DNA of 64,000 nt. Source: Streptomyces sp. Je 1-332. Its GTDB lineage: Bacteria > Actinomycetota > Actinomycetes > Streptomycetales > Streptomycetaceae. The notes below the pieces were generated by a model. The model saw only the letters and a list, made by a program, of their open reading frames with translations. It had not been told where the DNA came from and did no database searches. Below, in pieces: positions 50,301 through 59,976 of the stretch (position 1 is its first letter; each line of letters begins with the position of its first letter). Location of the stretch: assembly GCF_040730185.1 (NCBI RefSeq), contig NZ_CP160402.1:7750001-7814000 (forward strand), written 5' to 3'. The position numbers and the translations under genes were made by a program.

Positions 50301-51713
50301 TCAGCCCTTGGCGTCCGGGTCGGCCGGGCCGTACCAGACCGTCGTGGCGTTGCAGAACTCGCGGATGCCGTGGCCCGCCAGCTCGCGTCCGTAGCCCGAG
50401 CGCTTGATGCCGCCGAAGGGCAGCCCGGGGTGGGATGCGGTCATGCCGTTGAAGAAGACGCCGCCCGCCTGGAGATCTCGTACGCAGCGCTCCATGTCGG
50501 CGTCGTCGCGCGTCCAGACGTTCGAGCTGAGCCCGAACGGCGAGTCGTTGGCCAGCGTCACGGCCTCGTCCAGGCTCGCCACGCGGTAGAGCGTGGCCAC
50601 CGGCCCGAACGCCTCCTCCCGGTGGATGCGCATCTGCTCGGTCACGTCGGCGAGGACGGTGGGGGAGTAGTACCAGCCCCGCTCCTGCTCCTTGGGGCGC
50701 TGTCCGCCGCACAGCGCGGTGGCGCCGCGGGCGAGCGCGTCGTCGACGAGCTCCTCCAGATCGCTGCGGCCCTGCTCGGTGGAGAGCGGACCCACGTCCG
50801 TCTCCTCGCTCGCGGGGTCGCCGACGGTCAACTCCCGCATGCCCGCGACGAATCGGTCGCGGAAGGCGTCATAGACGTCGGCGTGCACGATGAAGCGCTT
50901 GGCGGCGATGCAGGACTGACCGTTGTTCTGCACCCGGGCGGTCACCGCGGTCGCCGCGGCGCGCTCGACGTCGGCGCTCGGCAGCACGAGATAGGGGTCG
51001 CTGCCGCCCAGTTCCAGAACGGTCTTCTTGATCTCGTCACCGGCGGTGGACGCCACCGAGCGGCCCGCCGGTTCGCTGCCGGTGAGGGTCGCCGCGACCA
51101 CCCGTTCGTCGCGCAGGATGCCCTCGACGGCGTCCGAGCCGATCAGGAGCGTCTGGAAGCAACCCTCGGGGAACCCGGCGCGGCGGAAGAGGTCGTCGAG
51201 ATAGAGAGCGGTCTGCGGCACGTTCGACGCGTGCTTGAGCAGACCGACGTTGCCCGCCATCAGGGCGGGGGCCGCGAACCGTACGACCTGCCACAGCGGG
51301 AAGTTCCACGGCATCACGGCGAGCACGACGCCCAGCGGACGGTAGCGGACGACGGCCCGGCTCGCGCCGGAGTCCTCCACGTCGGCCTGCGCGGGGTGCT
51401 CGTCCGCGAGCAGCTCCTCGGCACGCTCGGCGTACCAGCGCATGGCCTTGACGCACTTGGCCGCTTCGGCCTTGGCGGCCTTGATGGGCTTGCCCATCTC
51501 GGTGGTCATCGTGCGGGCGATGAACGCGTTGTCCTCTTCCAGCAGGTCGGCCGCCCGGTTCAGGAACCGGGCGCGCTCGGCGAAGCCGCTGGTGCGGTAC
51601 GTGCCGAACGCGGTGTGGGCCGCCGCCACGCGGCGCTTGACCTCCGCGTCCGCAAGCGGCTCGAAGGTTTCGAGAGTCTCGCCGGTGGCGGGATTGACCG
51701 TGGCGATGGGCAT
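50301..51713 (-). CDS. NAD(P)-dependent succinate-semialdehyde-type dehydrogenase, 470 aa
   Basis: ATG 51713 (MPIATVNPATGETLETFEPL). Aldehyde dehydrogenase motifs are complete: MPWNFPLWQVVRFAAPALMAGN, catalytic Glu in TVLELGGSDPYLV, catalytic Cys in NNGQSCIAAKRF (near residue 260), and EEAFGPVATLYR. The sequence is of the GabD1/SSADH type. It oxidises succinate semialdehyde or a related short semialdehyde; alpha-ketoglutarate semialdehyde, the missing step of the glucarate route in this window, is an alternative. Leftward, downstream of an aldo/keto reductase gene. Confidence 0.9.
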   Translation of the reverse strand: MPIATVNPATGETLETFEPLADAEVKRRVAAAHTAFGTYRTSGFAERARFLNRAADLLEEDNAFIARTMTTEMGKPIKAAKAEAAKCVKAMRWYAERAEELLADEHPAQADVEDSGASRAVVRYRPLGVVLAVMPWNFPLWQVVRFAAPALMAGNVGLLKHASNVPQTALYLDDLFRRAGFPEGCFQTLLIGSDAVEGILRDERVVAATLTGSEPAGRSVASTAGDEIKKTVLELGGSDPYLVLPSADVERAAATAVTARVQNNGQSCIAAKRFIVHADVYDAFRDRFVAGMRELTVGDPASEETDVGPLSTEQGRSDLEELVDDALARGATALCGGQRPKEQERGWYYSPTVLADVTEQMRIHREEAFGPVATLYRVASLDEAVTLANDSPFGLSSNVWTRDDADMERCVRDLQAGGVFFNGMTASHPGLPFGGIKRSGYGRELAGHGIREFCNATTVWYGPADPDAKG

Positions 51714-51840
51714 GCCGTTCCTCCTCGGGACGCTCCGGATGTAGCAAGCCCCGCGGTTCACCCTAGGGCGACATGCGCGGGGCAGCATGCGGGACCTGGC
51801 GGGTGCCCGGACATCCGGAGCGCACACCTCCGCGGAGGAT

Positions 51841-52674
51841 CTAGAGGATCTCCAGCGGTTCCTTGCGCACGGGCGCGGGGAACGCGGCGTCCAGCGTCTT
51901 GAGGTCCTCGTCGGTCAGGGCGACGTCGAGGGCGCCGTGGTTCTCCTCCACATGGGCCGCGGTGGACGCCTTCGGGATGGCGATGACGTCGTCGTGCCGC
52001 AGCACCCAGGCGAGCGCCACCTGAAGAGGCGTGCACCCGTGCGCCGACGCCACGGACTCCAGGGCCCGGTCGCCGAGGAGCCGGCCCTGCTCCAGCGGGG
52101 AGTAGGCCATCAGAGGCACCGAGCGTTCGCGGCACCAGGGGAAGAGGTCGTACTCGGGGCCGCGGCGGGTGAGGTTGTAGAGCACCTGGTCCGTCTGCGG
52201 GCGGGCCCCGTCGGGGAGTTCCGCCAGGTCGTCGACATCGAGGTTGCTCACGCCCCAGGCGCCGATGCTGCCGCGGCTCACCAGGCCTTCGAGCGCCTCG
52301 ACGGTCTCGGAGAGCGGCACGCCACCCCGCCAGTGCAGCAAGTACAGGTCGATCCGGTCGGTGCCGAGGCGGCGCAGGCTCGCGTGGCAGGCGTCGACGG
52401 TGCCGCGGGCGTCGGCGTTCGACGGCAGCACCTTGCTCACCAGGAACACGTCGTCGCGACGCCCGCGAATCGCCTCGCCGACCAGCTCCTCCGACGCGCC
52501 GCTCCCGTACATCTCGGCCGTGTCGATCAGCGTCATGCCCAGGTCGATGCCTTTGCGCAGGGCGGCGAGCTCCTCGCTGCGGCGCGCGGGATCGTCGCCC
52601 ATGCGCCAGGTGCCCTGGCCCAGGGCGGGCACACTCGCGCCGGAGGGGAATGTCACCGTCTTTGCCGCAGTCAT
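51841..52674 (-). CDS. aldo/keto reductase, 277 aa
   Basis: ATG 52674. Catalytic tetrad is visible: Asp in LIDTAEMYGSG (with Tyr), Lys in VSKVLPSN, and His in LYLLHWRGG; the NADPH site includes AIPKASTAAHVEEN near residue 230. Length and order are typical of the AKR5-like bacterial enzymes. Reduces aldehydes or ketones with NADPH; substrate unknown. Upstream of the semialdehyde dehydrogenase in the same direction, 127 bases apart. Confidence 0.93.
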   Translation of the reverse strand: MTAAKTVTFPSGASVPALGQGTWRMGDDPARRSEELAALRKGIDLGMTLIDTAEMYGSGASEELVGEAIRGRRDDVFLVSKVLPSNADARGTVDACHASLRRLGTDRIDLYLLHWRGGVPLSETVEALEGLVSRGSIGAWGVSNLDVDDLAELPDGARPQTDQVLYNLTRRGPEYDLFPWCRERSVPLMAYSPLEQGRLLGDRALESVASAHGCTPLQVALAWVLRHDDVIAIPKASTAAHVEENHGALDVALTDEDLKTLDAAFPAPVRKEPLEIL

Positions 52675-52756
52675 CGCGTATCCCTTCTCATGTCCCTGCG
52701 TGCGCAGGCTCGTCACGCCCAGAACTTCACACGGTCCGGCGCCCTCGCACAAGCGA

Positions 52757-53329
52757 TCACCACCAGTACGCGGGATAGCGCGGCGCGCTGGGACGGGCAC
52801 ACGAGGCGGCCCACCCCGCGAGGACCACCATGACGACCGCCCCCGCGAGCAGGGGCACGAAGGTCGCGGGCCGGGGATGGTGCAGGACGATGACGACGGC
52901 CGTGGCACACGCAGGGGAGTGCGGGGTGCGCGCCACCGTCATCACGGCGAGGCCGATGCCCGCGGCGAGCGCCGCGGCCCACGGGGCGCTGCCCAGCGCG
53001 GCGAGCACCGCGTACCCGACACCGGCGCACAGCAGATGGCCCGCGATCACGCTGCGCGGCTGGGCCAGCGGCAGCCGGGGGACGCTGTGCACGATCGCCG
53101 CGGACGCCGCGAGCGGGGGTATCAGGACCGGCTCGTGGACGACGGAACCGACCGCGACCAGGGCCAGCAGCACGGCCGTGACGGCGCTGATGTTGTGCAG
53201 GGTGGCACCGGTCGGCGGCGGGGCGGGGGCGCGGCCCACCAGGCGGGGCAGGATGCGGGGACGGACAGGCGGAAGCGGGCGCGGGTGGGTAGGCGTGGGC
53301 GGCGCCTCGATGATTTCGTCGGTGCTCAA
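52757..53329 (-). CDS. HPP family membrane protein, 190 aa
   Basis: The chosen TTG 53327-53329 gives an N-terminus STDEIIEAPPTPTH, but no ribosome site is clear and a GTG further upstream (53470) is possible. Four or five membrane segments follow: HNISAVTAVLLALVAVGSV, VLIPPLAASAAIVHSVP, SVIAGHLLCAGVGYAVLAALG and ATFVPLLAGAVVMVVLAGW. The conserved PLAQPRSVIAGH and ARTPHSPACATA segments match HPP proteins, some of which transport nitrite. Function here is inferred only. Confidence 0.82.
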   Translation of the reverse strand: MSTDEIIEAPPTPTHPRPLPPVRPRILPRLVGRAPAPPPTGATLHNISAVTAVLLALVAVGSVVHEPVLIPPLAASAAIVHSVPRLPLAQPRSVIAGHLLCAGVGYAVLAALGSAPWAAALAAGIGLAVMTVARTPHSPACATAVVIVLHHPRPATFVPLLAGAVVMVVLAGWAASCARPSAPRYPAYWW

Positions 53330-53515
53330 GAGAAGGATGTTCCGGACTTCAGCCGGCGGGAAACCCGGACGGCGGGTGACAGAGGGCAGGAGTCGCCACG
53401 GCCACCCATGCGGTCGGCAGGGGGCGCGGGCAGCATCGGCGGCCCAGGGTCGGGGCGTCCGCGTACTCACCCGCGATCTTACGAAGCCCGGTCACGCGGC
53501 CCGCGGCCAGGGCCG

Positions 53516-53553
53516 GTGATCACTGTGCTGACCAGGCCCAACACAGTGATCAC
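53516..53553. promoter_or_regulatory. perfect 12-base inverted repeat
   Basis: GTGATCACTGTG (53516-53527) and CACAGTGATCAC (53542-53553) are separated by 14 bases; each arm itself contains TGATCA. It lies just past the MFS gene stop and about 190 bases upstream of the HPP start. Could be an operator or a weak terminator; no regulator is assigned. Confidence 0.5.
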
Positions 53554-53569
53554 GGGTTTCATGCCCTGC

Positions 53570-55168
53570 TCACGCCCTACTTGCGCCCGCATGGCGAGGT
53601 GGCTGATCGACGCGCGTTTCCGGCCCCACCCCGCCTGTCGGGGACTCGCTCGAGGGCTCGGTCCTGCCCGCGCCTCGTAGCAGGACGAGGGAGAAGACGC
53701 CCGCCGCGGCCATGACGGTGGCCGCACCGATCGCGGCGAAGCCCATCCCGTGCGTGAAGGCGTCGCGCGCCGCCGTCAGGACGCTCTCAGCCGTTGTGGC
53801 CGGGAGACGCGCGGCCACGGTCGTCGCCCCGCCCAGCGTCTCGCGTACCGCGTCGGCCTGCGGAACCCCGGCAGGCAGGGCATCGGCCATGTCACGGCTG
53901 TAGACCGCCGAACCGATGGAGCCGAGGAGCGCCATGCCGAGCGCGCCGCCCAGCTCCTGGCCGGACTCGAGGACGGCCGCGGCCGAGCCCGCGCGCTCCG
54001 GCGGGGCGGCGCCGAGGGCGAGTTCGTTGGCCAGTGTCATGGCGGCGACCAGGCCGCCCGCGTAGAGCGATGCGGCGGTCAGCGGGACCCAGAGCGCCGT
54101 GTCGGTGTGCACCTGGCTCAGCCAGAGGAAACCGCAGGCGGCGAGGAGGAAACCGCCACCCATGACGTACGCCCGGTCGACTCGCTGCGCGAAAGCCGCC
54201 GCTGTCGGAGCCGTGACGGCCATGCCCGCGGCCGGCAGCATGCTCCACAGCGCGGCCTCGAACGGGCCCATGCCGAGGACGGACTGCAGATACTGCGTGA
54301 GGAAGACGGCCATGCCCACCGTCGCGAACATGGCGAGGAGATTGGCGACCATCGGGCCGCCGAAAGCGCGCCGGCCCAGCAGTCCCAGGTCGATCATCGG
54401 GTTCGCCACCCGCCGCTGCCTGCGGACGAACGCGCAGCCGAGAGCCAGTCCCGATGTGACGCCGAGGGCGGGCAGCGGCTCGTAGCCGTGCTGGGCCAGT
54501 TCCTTGATGCCGTAGATGACCGGGAGCAGGGCGGCGAGTGACAGCGCCGCGCTCAGCAGGTCGAAGCGGCCCTGTTGCGGCGTCTTGAACTCCGGTACCA
54601 GGAACGGCACCAGGGCGAGCAGCAGCACCATCGCGGGCAGATTGATCAGGAAGACCGAACCCCACCAGAAGTGTTCCAGGAGCAGTCCGCTGACCACCGG
54701 GCCGAGCGAGATACCGGCGGCCATGACGGCCGTCCACACGGTCACCGCCTTGCCCCGCTGCTTCTCGTCGCGGAAGAGATTGCGGATCAGTGCGAGGGTC
54801 GACGGCATCAGTGCGGCGCCACCGAGCCCCAGCAACGCCCGTACGGCGATGAGCAGTTCGGCCGAGTGCGCGTACGCGGCGGCGATCGAGGCCGCACCGA
54901 AGACCGTGGCGCCCGCGATCACCAGGGTGCGCCGCCCGATCCGGTCGCCGAGTGCGCCCATGGTGATGAGCAGGCCGGCGAGGACGAAGCCGTACATGTC
55001 GAGGATCCACAGCTGCTGTGTGGCGGTGGGCTCCAGGTCCTGGCTGACGTAGGGGATCGCGAAGTAGAGGATCGAGACGTCCATCGAAACAAGGAGCAGG
55101 GGAAGCATCAGGACGCCGAGGGCGGTCCATTCCTTGCGGCCCGCACGGGGGTTGGGTGTGTTCTCCAT
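53570..55168 (-). CDS. MFS drug efflux transporter, DHA2 family (14 spans), 532 aa
   Basis: ATG 55168 (MENTPNPRAGRKEWTALGVLMLPLLLVSMDVSILYFAIPYVSQDL begins the QacA-like start over residues 1-45). Motif A GALGDRIGRRTLVIAG and motif C-like WTAVMAAGISLGPVVSGLLLEHFWWGSVFLINLPAM are present. About 14 membrane segments. Proton-driven export of cationic or hydrophobic drugs is the family role. It is divergent from the GntR-TetR fusion regulator at 55284, which presumably represses it. Confidence 0.94.
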   Translation of the reverse strand: MENTPNPRAGRKEWTALGVLMLPLLLVSMDVSILYFAIPYVSQDLEPTATQQLWILDMYGFVLAGLLITMGALGDRIGRRTLVIAGATVFGAASIAAAYAHSAELLIAVRALLGLGGAALMPSTLALIRNLFRDEKQRGKAVTVWTAVMAAGISLGPVVSGLLLEHFWWGSVFLINLPAMVLLLALVPFLVPEFKTPQQGRFDLLSAALSLAALLPVIYGIKELAQHGYEPLPALGVTSGLALGCAFVRRQRRVANPMIDLGLLGRRAFGGPMVANLLAMFATVGMAVFLTQYLQSVLGMGPFEAALWSMLPAAGMAVTAPTAAAFAQRVDRAYVMGGGFLLAACGFLWLSQVHTDTALWVPLTAASLYAGGLVAAMTLANELALGAAPPERAGSAAAVLESGQELGGALGMALLGSIGSAVYSRDMADALPAGVPQADAVRETLGGATTVAARLPATTAESVLTAARDAFTHGMGFAAIGAATVMAAAGVFSLVLLRGAGRTEPSSESPTGGVGPETRVDQPPRHAGASRA

Positions 55169-55223
55169 GTCCGCCACGGAATCGGGTCGGCGCGTACGCC
55201 GCAAACAACGACCTAGTGCGCTT

Positions 55224-55280
55224 CCCCAGTAGGTGCCTGTGCACTGGGGGATCGGAGAGTAGGTGCACTAGTACAGTGTG
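55224..55280. promoter_or_regulatory. candidate operator region of the GntR-TetR regulator
   Basis: CCCCAGT (55224-55230) and ACTGGGG (55243-55249) form one inverted repeat; CACT-AGTAC-AGTG near 55267-55279 forms a smaller one, and AGGTGC occurs in both. The region lies between the divergent exporter and regulator genes. Confidence 0.5.
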
Positions 55281-55283
55281 CTC

Positions 55284-56186
55284 ATGGTCACCGATCCGCC
55301 CTATCTCCGCATCGCCCGCGACATCCGGCAAAGGATCGTCTCCGGCGATCTCGCTCCGGGTGATCGAGTCCCCTCCACCCGGCGCATCACCCAGGAATGG
55401 GGTGTGGCGATGGCGACGGCCACGAAGGCGCTCGCCTCGCTGAACCAGGAGGGCCTGGTGCGTGCCGTGCCCGGTGTCGGCACGGTGGTGGCGGAGCCGG
55501 CGCGGGACAGTGGTGCGGCCTCCGGGCAGGGCCTGACCCGCGAGCGCATCATCCGGACCGCGATCGCGTCCGCCGACTCGGAGGGGCTCGGCGCTCTCTC
55601 CATGCGTCGCGTCGCGGCCGAGTTCGGGGTCTCCACCATGGCGCTTTACCGGCATGTCCCGAGCAAGGGCGAACTCGTACGGCTGATGTCGGAGGCGGTG
55701 TTCAGCGAGGAACCGCCGGGCCCCCGGCCGCACGGCTGGCGTGCGCAACTGACGCAGGAGGCACGGTGGTTGTGGAGCCTGTATGAACGTCGCCCCTGGC
55801 TGGGGCGGGCCATGGCCGGACTCACCCGGCCGATGGCATCGCCCCACGCGATGCGGTACACGGAGCGGGTCCTTGCCGCCCTGAGGGGGGTCGGGCTCAC
55901 GCCGTACCAGATGATCCATGTCCACCTCGCGCTCCTCGGGTACGCCCAAGGGGTCACCCTGGCCATCGAGCTGGAGTCCCACGCGCGGCAGGACACCGGC
56001 ATGACCCCGGAGGAGTGGATGGCGTCCAACGAGGCCCGGACGGAGGCGATCCAGACCTCCGGGGCCTATCCGGTCCTTTCCACGCTGTTCGGCGACGACG
56101 AGTTCGATCTCGAGCTCGGCACCCTCTTCGAGTTCGGGCTCCAGCGGTTCCTGGACGGGGTCGAGGCACTCATCGCGAAGCGCTGA
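55284..56186 (+). CDS. GntR-TetR fusion transcriptional regulator, 300 aa
   Basis: ATG 55284. Residues about 1-70 are a GntR winged helix (YLRIARDIRQRIVSGDLAPGDRVPSTRRITQEWGV, LNQEGLVRAVPGVGTVV). After a short linker, a TetR HTH follows (ERIIRTAIASADSEGLGALSMRRVAAEFGVSTMALYRHVPSKGEL, about 90-140) and a TetR_C ligand domain. Two DNA-binding domains in one chain is an actinobacterial specialty. It is divergent from a DHA2 exporter, so drug-responsive derepression is likely. Confidence 0.9.
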   Translation: MVTDPPYLRIARDIRQRIVSGDLAPGDRVPSTRRITQEWGVAMATATKALASLNQEGLVRAVPGVGTVVAEPARDSGAASGQGLTRERIIRTAIASADSEGLGALSMRRVAAEFGVSTMALYRHVPSKGELVRLMSEAVFSEEPPGPRPHGWRAQLTQEARWLWSLYERRPWLGRAMAGLTRPMASPHAMRYTERVLAALRGVGLTPYQMIHVHLALLGYAQGVTLAIELESHARQDTGMTPEEWMASNEARTEAIQTSGAYPVLSTLFGDDEFDLELGTLFEFGLQRFLDGVEALIAKR

Positions 56187-56195
56187 GCAGGCCCG

Positions 56196-57527
56196 TCAAC
56201 GCACCAGGCAGGGACGCTTGTTGTCGAACCGCCAGTCCGGGATGAGGTAGCGCATGGCGGTGGCGTCGTCGCGTGCGCCCAGGGCTTTCTGCCGGTAGAG
56301 CTCGTGGGCCGCCAGGAGACGGTCCATGTCCAGCTCGACACCAAGGCCGGGGGCGTCGGGCACGGCGATCTCCCCGTCGACGATGCGGGGCGGGGCGGTG
56401 GTGAGGCGCTCCAGGCCCTCCTGCCAGATCCAGTGGGTGTCCAGGGCGTTGTAGTCACCGGGGGCAGCCGCTCCGCAGTGGGTGACCATGGCCAGGGAGA
56501 TGTCGAAGTGGTTGTTGGAGTGGCATCCCCAGGTGAGCCCCATCGCGTTGCACAGCTGCGCCACGCGTACGGAACCCTGCATGGTCCAGAAGTGCGGGTC
56601 CGCCAGGGGTATGGAGACCGACTGGAGGGCCAGCGCGTGGGTCAGCTGCCGCCAGTCGGTGGCGACCATGTTGGTGGCGGTCGGCAGTCCGGTGGCGCGG
56701 CGGAACTCGGCGACGACCTCGCGGCCCGAGTAGCCGCCCTCGGCGCCGCAGGGGTCCTCGGCGTAGGCGAGCGTGCCGGTCAGGGGGGCGCACAGCTCGA
56801 TCGCCTCGCGCAGCGACCAGGCGCCGTTGGGGTCGAGGGTGATGCGGGCCTGGGGGAAGCGGTCCTTCAGGGCGCGCACGGCCGCGACCTCCTCCGCACC
56901 CTCAAGGACGCCGCCCTTGAGCTTGAAGTCCCGGAAGCCATAGCGGTCGTAGGCGGCTTCGGCCTGCCGGACGATCGCCTCGGGGGTGAGGGCCTGCTCA
57001 TGGCGGATGCGGTGCCAGTCGACGGGAGAGCCGGGTTCGCGGACGTAGTCGAGATCGGTGCGGTCGGGGTCGCCGACGTAGAAGAGGTAGCCGAGGACAC
57101 GGACGGAGTCGCGCTGCTGTCCGTCGCCGAGCAGCGCCGCGACGGGCACCTCCAGGTGCCGGCCCAGGAGGTCGAGCAGCGCGGACTCGACGGCGGTGAC
57201 GGCGTGTACGGCGGTGCGCAGGTCGAAGGTCTGGGCGCCACGGCCGCCCGCGTCGCGGTCGGCGAAGCGGTCGCCGATCTCGCGCAGGACGCGCTTGTAG
57301 TCACCGACGCGGGCGCCGACGACGAGGGGCTCGGCATCGCGCAGGGTCTGGGTGATCCTCTCGCCGCCCGGCACTTCGCCGAGGCCGGTGCGGCCTTCGG
57401 AGTCCTTGAGGACCACGATGTTGCGGGTGAAGTAGGGGCCGTGGGCACCGGAGAGGTTGAGCTCCATGCAGTCCCGGCCTGCGACGGGATAGACGCTGAT
57501 CGCGGTGACGGTCGGCTGCCTGTTCAT
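56196..57527 (-). CDS. gudD: D-glucarate dehydratase, 443 aa
   Basis: ATG 57527. The sequence aligns with GudD throughout, with about three fewer residues before the active site: K204 in DFKLKGG equals K207 of E. coli. Metal ligands follow in [23 protein letters not shown] and TNMVATDW, and the catalytic His in [10 protein letters not shown]. Dehydrates D-glucarate to 5-keto-4-deoxyglucarate, the substrate of the KdgD encoded two genes upstream. Last gene of the kdgD-permease-gudD operon, 59 bases after the permease. Confidence 0.95.
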   Translation of the reverse strand: MNRQPTVTAISVYPVAGRDCMELNLSGAHGPYFTRNIVVLKDSEGRTGLGEVPGGERITQTLRDAEPLVVGARVGDYKRVLREIGDRFADRDAGGRGAQTFDLRTAVHAVTAVESALLDLLGRHLEVPVAALLGDGQQRDSVRVLGYLFYVGDPDRTDLDYVREPGSPVDWHRIRHEQALTPEAIVRQAEAAYDRYGFRDFKLKGGVLEGAEEVAAVRALKDRFPQARITLDPNGAWSLREAIELCAPLTGTLAYAEDPCGAEGGYSGREVVAEFRRATGLPTATNMVATDWRQLTHALALQSVSIPLADPHFWTMQGSVRVAQLCNAMGLTWGCHSNNHFDISLAMVTHCGAAAPGDYNALDTHWIWQEGLERLTTAPPRIVDGEIAVPDAPGLGVELDMDRLLAAHELYRQKALGARDDATAMRYLIPDWRFDNKRPCLVR

Positions 57528-57586
57528 GATCAGGAATTCCTCGGGGTGTGAGAGGGAGAGGGCGGGCGGAGTGGGGGCCGAGTGGG

Positions 57587-58924
57587 TCAGAGGCTGAGGA
57601 CGTCCAGGGCCCACTCCACCGCGAGGACGCCGCCGAGGCCGAGGATCGCGAGCACCGTCGTGTAAGTGGTGCGGACCTTGATCGCCTCGATGACCGAGAG
57701 GTTGAAGTACTCCTTGAACAGCCAGAAACCGGGGTCGTTGACGTGCGAGAAGGCGATCGATCCGCAGGAGACGGCGAGCACGAGCATCTCGGGGTGGACG
57801 CCGCTGCCCGCCAGGAGCGGCAGGACGACACCGGAGGCGGTGACGACCGCGACCGTGGCGGAGCCGAGCGCGATGCGCAGGATCACCGCGATGAGCCAGG
57901 CGAGGATGAGCGGCGAGATGGCCCAGCCGTCGGTGGTGTCCTTGATGTGGTCGGAGATGCCGCCTTCGACGAGGACGTTCTTGAACGCGCCGCCCGCTCC
58001 GATCACCAGGAGGATCATGGCCATGGCCTGCGCGGCCGACGTACAGGAAGCGCTGACGTCGGACAGGCTGCGGCCGATGCGCGGCCCGAACGCCCAGATC
58101 GCCAGGAGGAGGGTCAGGAGCAGGGCGATCGGCGCGGAGCCGATGAAGGTGACGACGTGCAGGAACGCACCGGCTCCGGAGGTGGCCATCTCGGTGACCG
58201 AGGCACCGGCGATCAGTACGACGGGGAAGAGGGCGACGGTCAGCGACAGGCCCAAGCCGGGCATCTCCTCGTCGGTGAACTCCCGTTCGCTGACCAGACC
58301 TTTGGGGATGGACGGGTTCATCGCCCTGACGAACGGCAGCCGCGGCCAAGCCAGCGCGATCAGCGCTCCGGCGGGTATCGCGATGAACAGGCCGTAGACC
58401 AGGGTCAGACCGACCGACGCGTTGAACGTCGCGGCCACGGCGGTGGGTCCGGGATGCGGCGGCAGGAAGCTGTGCATCGTGGAGAGCGTGATGGACATCG
58501 GAAGGCCGATCCACAGCAGCTTCGCCCCGGTGACGCGCACGAGCGTGAACGCGATGGGCACGATGATGATGAAGGCGACCTCGTAGAACATGGTGACGCC
58601 GATGAGCATCGACGTGACGACCATGGCCACTTGGACCCAGCGCGGTCCGAACGCGTCCAGCATCTTGTTGGCGATGCGCTGGGCGGCTCCGGAGTCCCCC
58701 ATGACACGACCGACCATGGCGCCGAGCCCGATGACCAGCATCGTGTCGCCGATCTGGCCGCCGATGCCCTCCGAGAGGACGTCCGGGATCGTGGCGACCG
58801 GAATTCCCTGCACCAGCGCGACGCCGACGGCCACGAGGAGGAGGGCGGCGAAGCCGTTCAGTTTCAGGCGGGTCATGAGGAACAGCAGGATCAGGACGCT
58901 GACCCCGACCACGACGAGCGGCAT
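57587..58924 (-). CDS. GntP-family proton symporter, likely for glucarate/gluconate, 445 aa
   Basis: ATG 58924 lies one base after the kdgD stop. About 12 hydrophobic segments with GntP hallmarks: [48 protein letters not shown] and [21 protein letters not shown]. Family members import gluconate and related sugar acids by proton symport. Its place between kdgD and gudD points to D-glucarate (or galactarate) as substrate. Confidence 0.93.
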   Translation of the reverse strand: MPLVVVGVSVLILLFLMTRLKLNGFAALLLVAVGVALVQGIPVATIPDVLSEGIGGQIGDTMLVIGLGAMVGRVMGDSGAAQRIANKMLDAFGPRWVQVAMVVTSMLIGVTMFYEVAFIIIVPIAFTLVRVTGAKLLWIGLPMSITLSTMHSFLPPHPGPTAVAATFNASVGLTLVYGLFIAIPAGALIALAWPRLPFVRAMNPSIPKGLVSEREFTDEEMPGLGLSLTVALFPVVLIAGASVTEMATSGAGAFLHVVTFIGSAPIALLLTLLLAIWAFGPRIGRSLSDVSASCTSAAQAMAMILLVIGAGGAFKNVLVEGGISDHIKDTTDGWAISPLILAWLIAVILRIALGSATVAVVTASGVVLPLLAGSGVHPEMLVLAVSCGSIAFSHVNDPGFWLFKEYFNLSVIEAIKVRTTYTTVLAILGLGGVLAVEWALDVLSL

Positions 58925-58925
58925 G

Positions 58926-59930
58926 TCAGTTCCCCACCAGATCGAGGCCCGCTTCGAGCACCTTCTCCAGGTCGGCGGTGTCGGCCGGGCCGGGATCGTT
59001 GAGGGGCGCGCGCACCGGGCCGACCGGGAAGCCGCGCAGCCGGGCGGCGGCCTTGACCAGCGAGACGGCGTAGCCCGGCGCCCGGTCGCGCAGTTCGACC
59101 AGCGGGACGTAGAACTCCCTCAGGAGCCGGTCCACCGCCGTGTCGTCCCGCTCCCGCAGCGCCGCGAAGAAGGCGTCCGCGATCTCGGGGGCGAAGGCGT
59201 GGACGGCGGAGGAGTAGGCGGGAACGCCGACGGTGGCGTAGGCGCGGGCCTGGATCTCCGCGGTGGCCGCGCCGTTGAAGAAGAGGAAGCCATCGGGGGC
59301 GGCAAGGGTCAGGCGCTGCAGCCGGTCCAGGTCGCTGTGCCCGTCCTTGAGACCGATGACGGTGGGGATGTCCGCGATGCGGCGCAGGGCGTCGGCGCCG
59401 AAGGTGACCTGGCCGCGCTGGTAGGCGATGAGGGGCAGCCGGGTGCCCGCGGAGATACGGCGCAGCTGCTCCACCAGTCCGTCCTGCGAGGCCTCGACCA
59501 GATAATGGGGCATCACCAGCAGGGCGTCGGCGCCCTCCTCCTCGGCGATCCGGGCGAACCGCAGCGACTGGGCCCACCCGTACCCGGTGCCGGCCACCAC
59601 CGGCAGCCGTCCGTCGGCGACTTCGACCGTGACCCGGATGACCGCGCGGTACTCCTCCTCGTCGAGTGAGAAGAACTCGCCGGTGCCGCAGGCGGGGAAC
59701 ACCGCGCCCGGCTCGGTCGCCAACTGGGCGGTCAGATAGGCCCGGTAGGCGTCCGCGTCGAGGCTGCCGTCACTCGCCATGCTCGTGAGCGGGAAGGACA
59801 GCACGCCGCGCGCCATGCCTTCGCGCAGTCGCCGGGCGACATCCCAGGGCGTCGTACTGAACTTGTTCGTGCCGGACTCGGTGGGCTCACTGGACTCGCT
59901 GCGCTCGCTGGGCTCGTTCACGAATCTCAT
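58926..59930 (-). CDS. kdgD: 5-dehydro-4-deoxyglucarate dehydratase, 334 aa
   Basis: ATG 59930. DapA-type TIM barrel: GVLSFPLTSMASDGSLD, FPACGTGEFFSLDEEEYRAVI, Schiff-base Lys195 in VIGLKDGHSD, and PAYSSAVHAFAP near 230. Converts 5-keto-4-deoxyglucarate to alpha-ketoglutarate semialdehyde with decarboxylation. A Ser/Glu-rich leader of about 20 residues is longer than usual. First gene of the operon and divergent from an IclR regulator, only 46 bases apart. Confidence 0.94.
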   Translation of the reverse strand: MRFVNEPSERSESSEPTESGTNKFSTTPWDVARRLREGMARGVLSFPLTSMASDGSLDADAYRAYLTAQLATEPGAVFPACGTGEFFSLDEEEYRAVIRVTVEVADGRLPVVAGTGYGWAQSLRFARIAEEEGADALLVMPHYLVEASQDGLVEQLRRISAGTRLPLIAYQRGQVTFGADALRRIADIPTVIGLKDGHSDLDRLQRLTLAAPDGFLFFNGAATAEIQARAYATVGVPAYSSAVHAFAPEIADAFFAALRERDDTAVDRLLREFYVPLVELRDRAPGYAVSLVKAAARLRGFPVGPVRAPLNDPGPADTADLEKVLEAGLDLVGN

Positions 59931-59976
59931 CTCTATATGCAGATGGCGTCCATGTATGAGAATGGAGGCTAGAGTC

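Noticed and set aside
53892..55982. 696-residue reverse frame across the MFS and GntR-TetR genes
   Set aside because: Runs through two convincing genes in other frames and lacks any recognisable domain.
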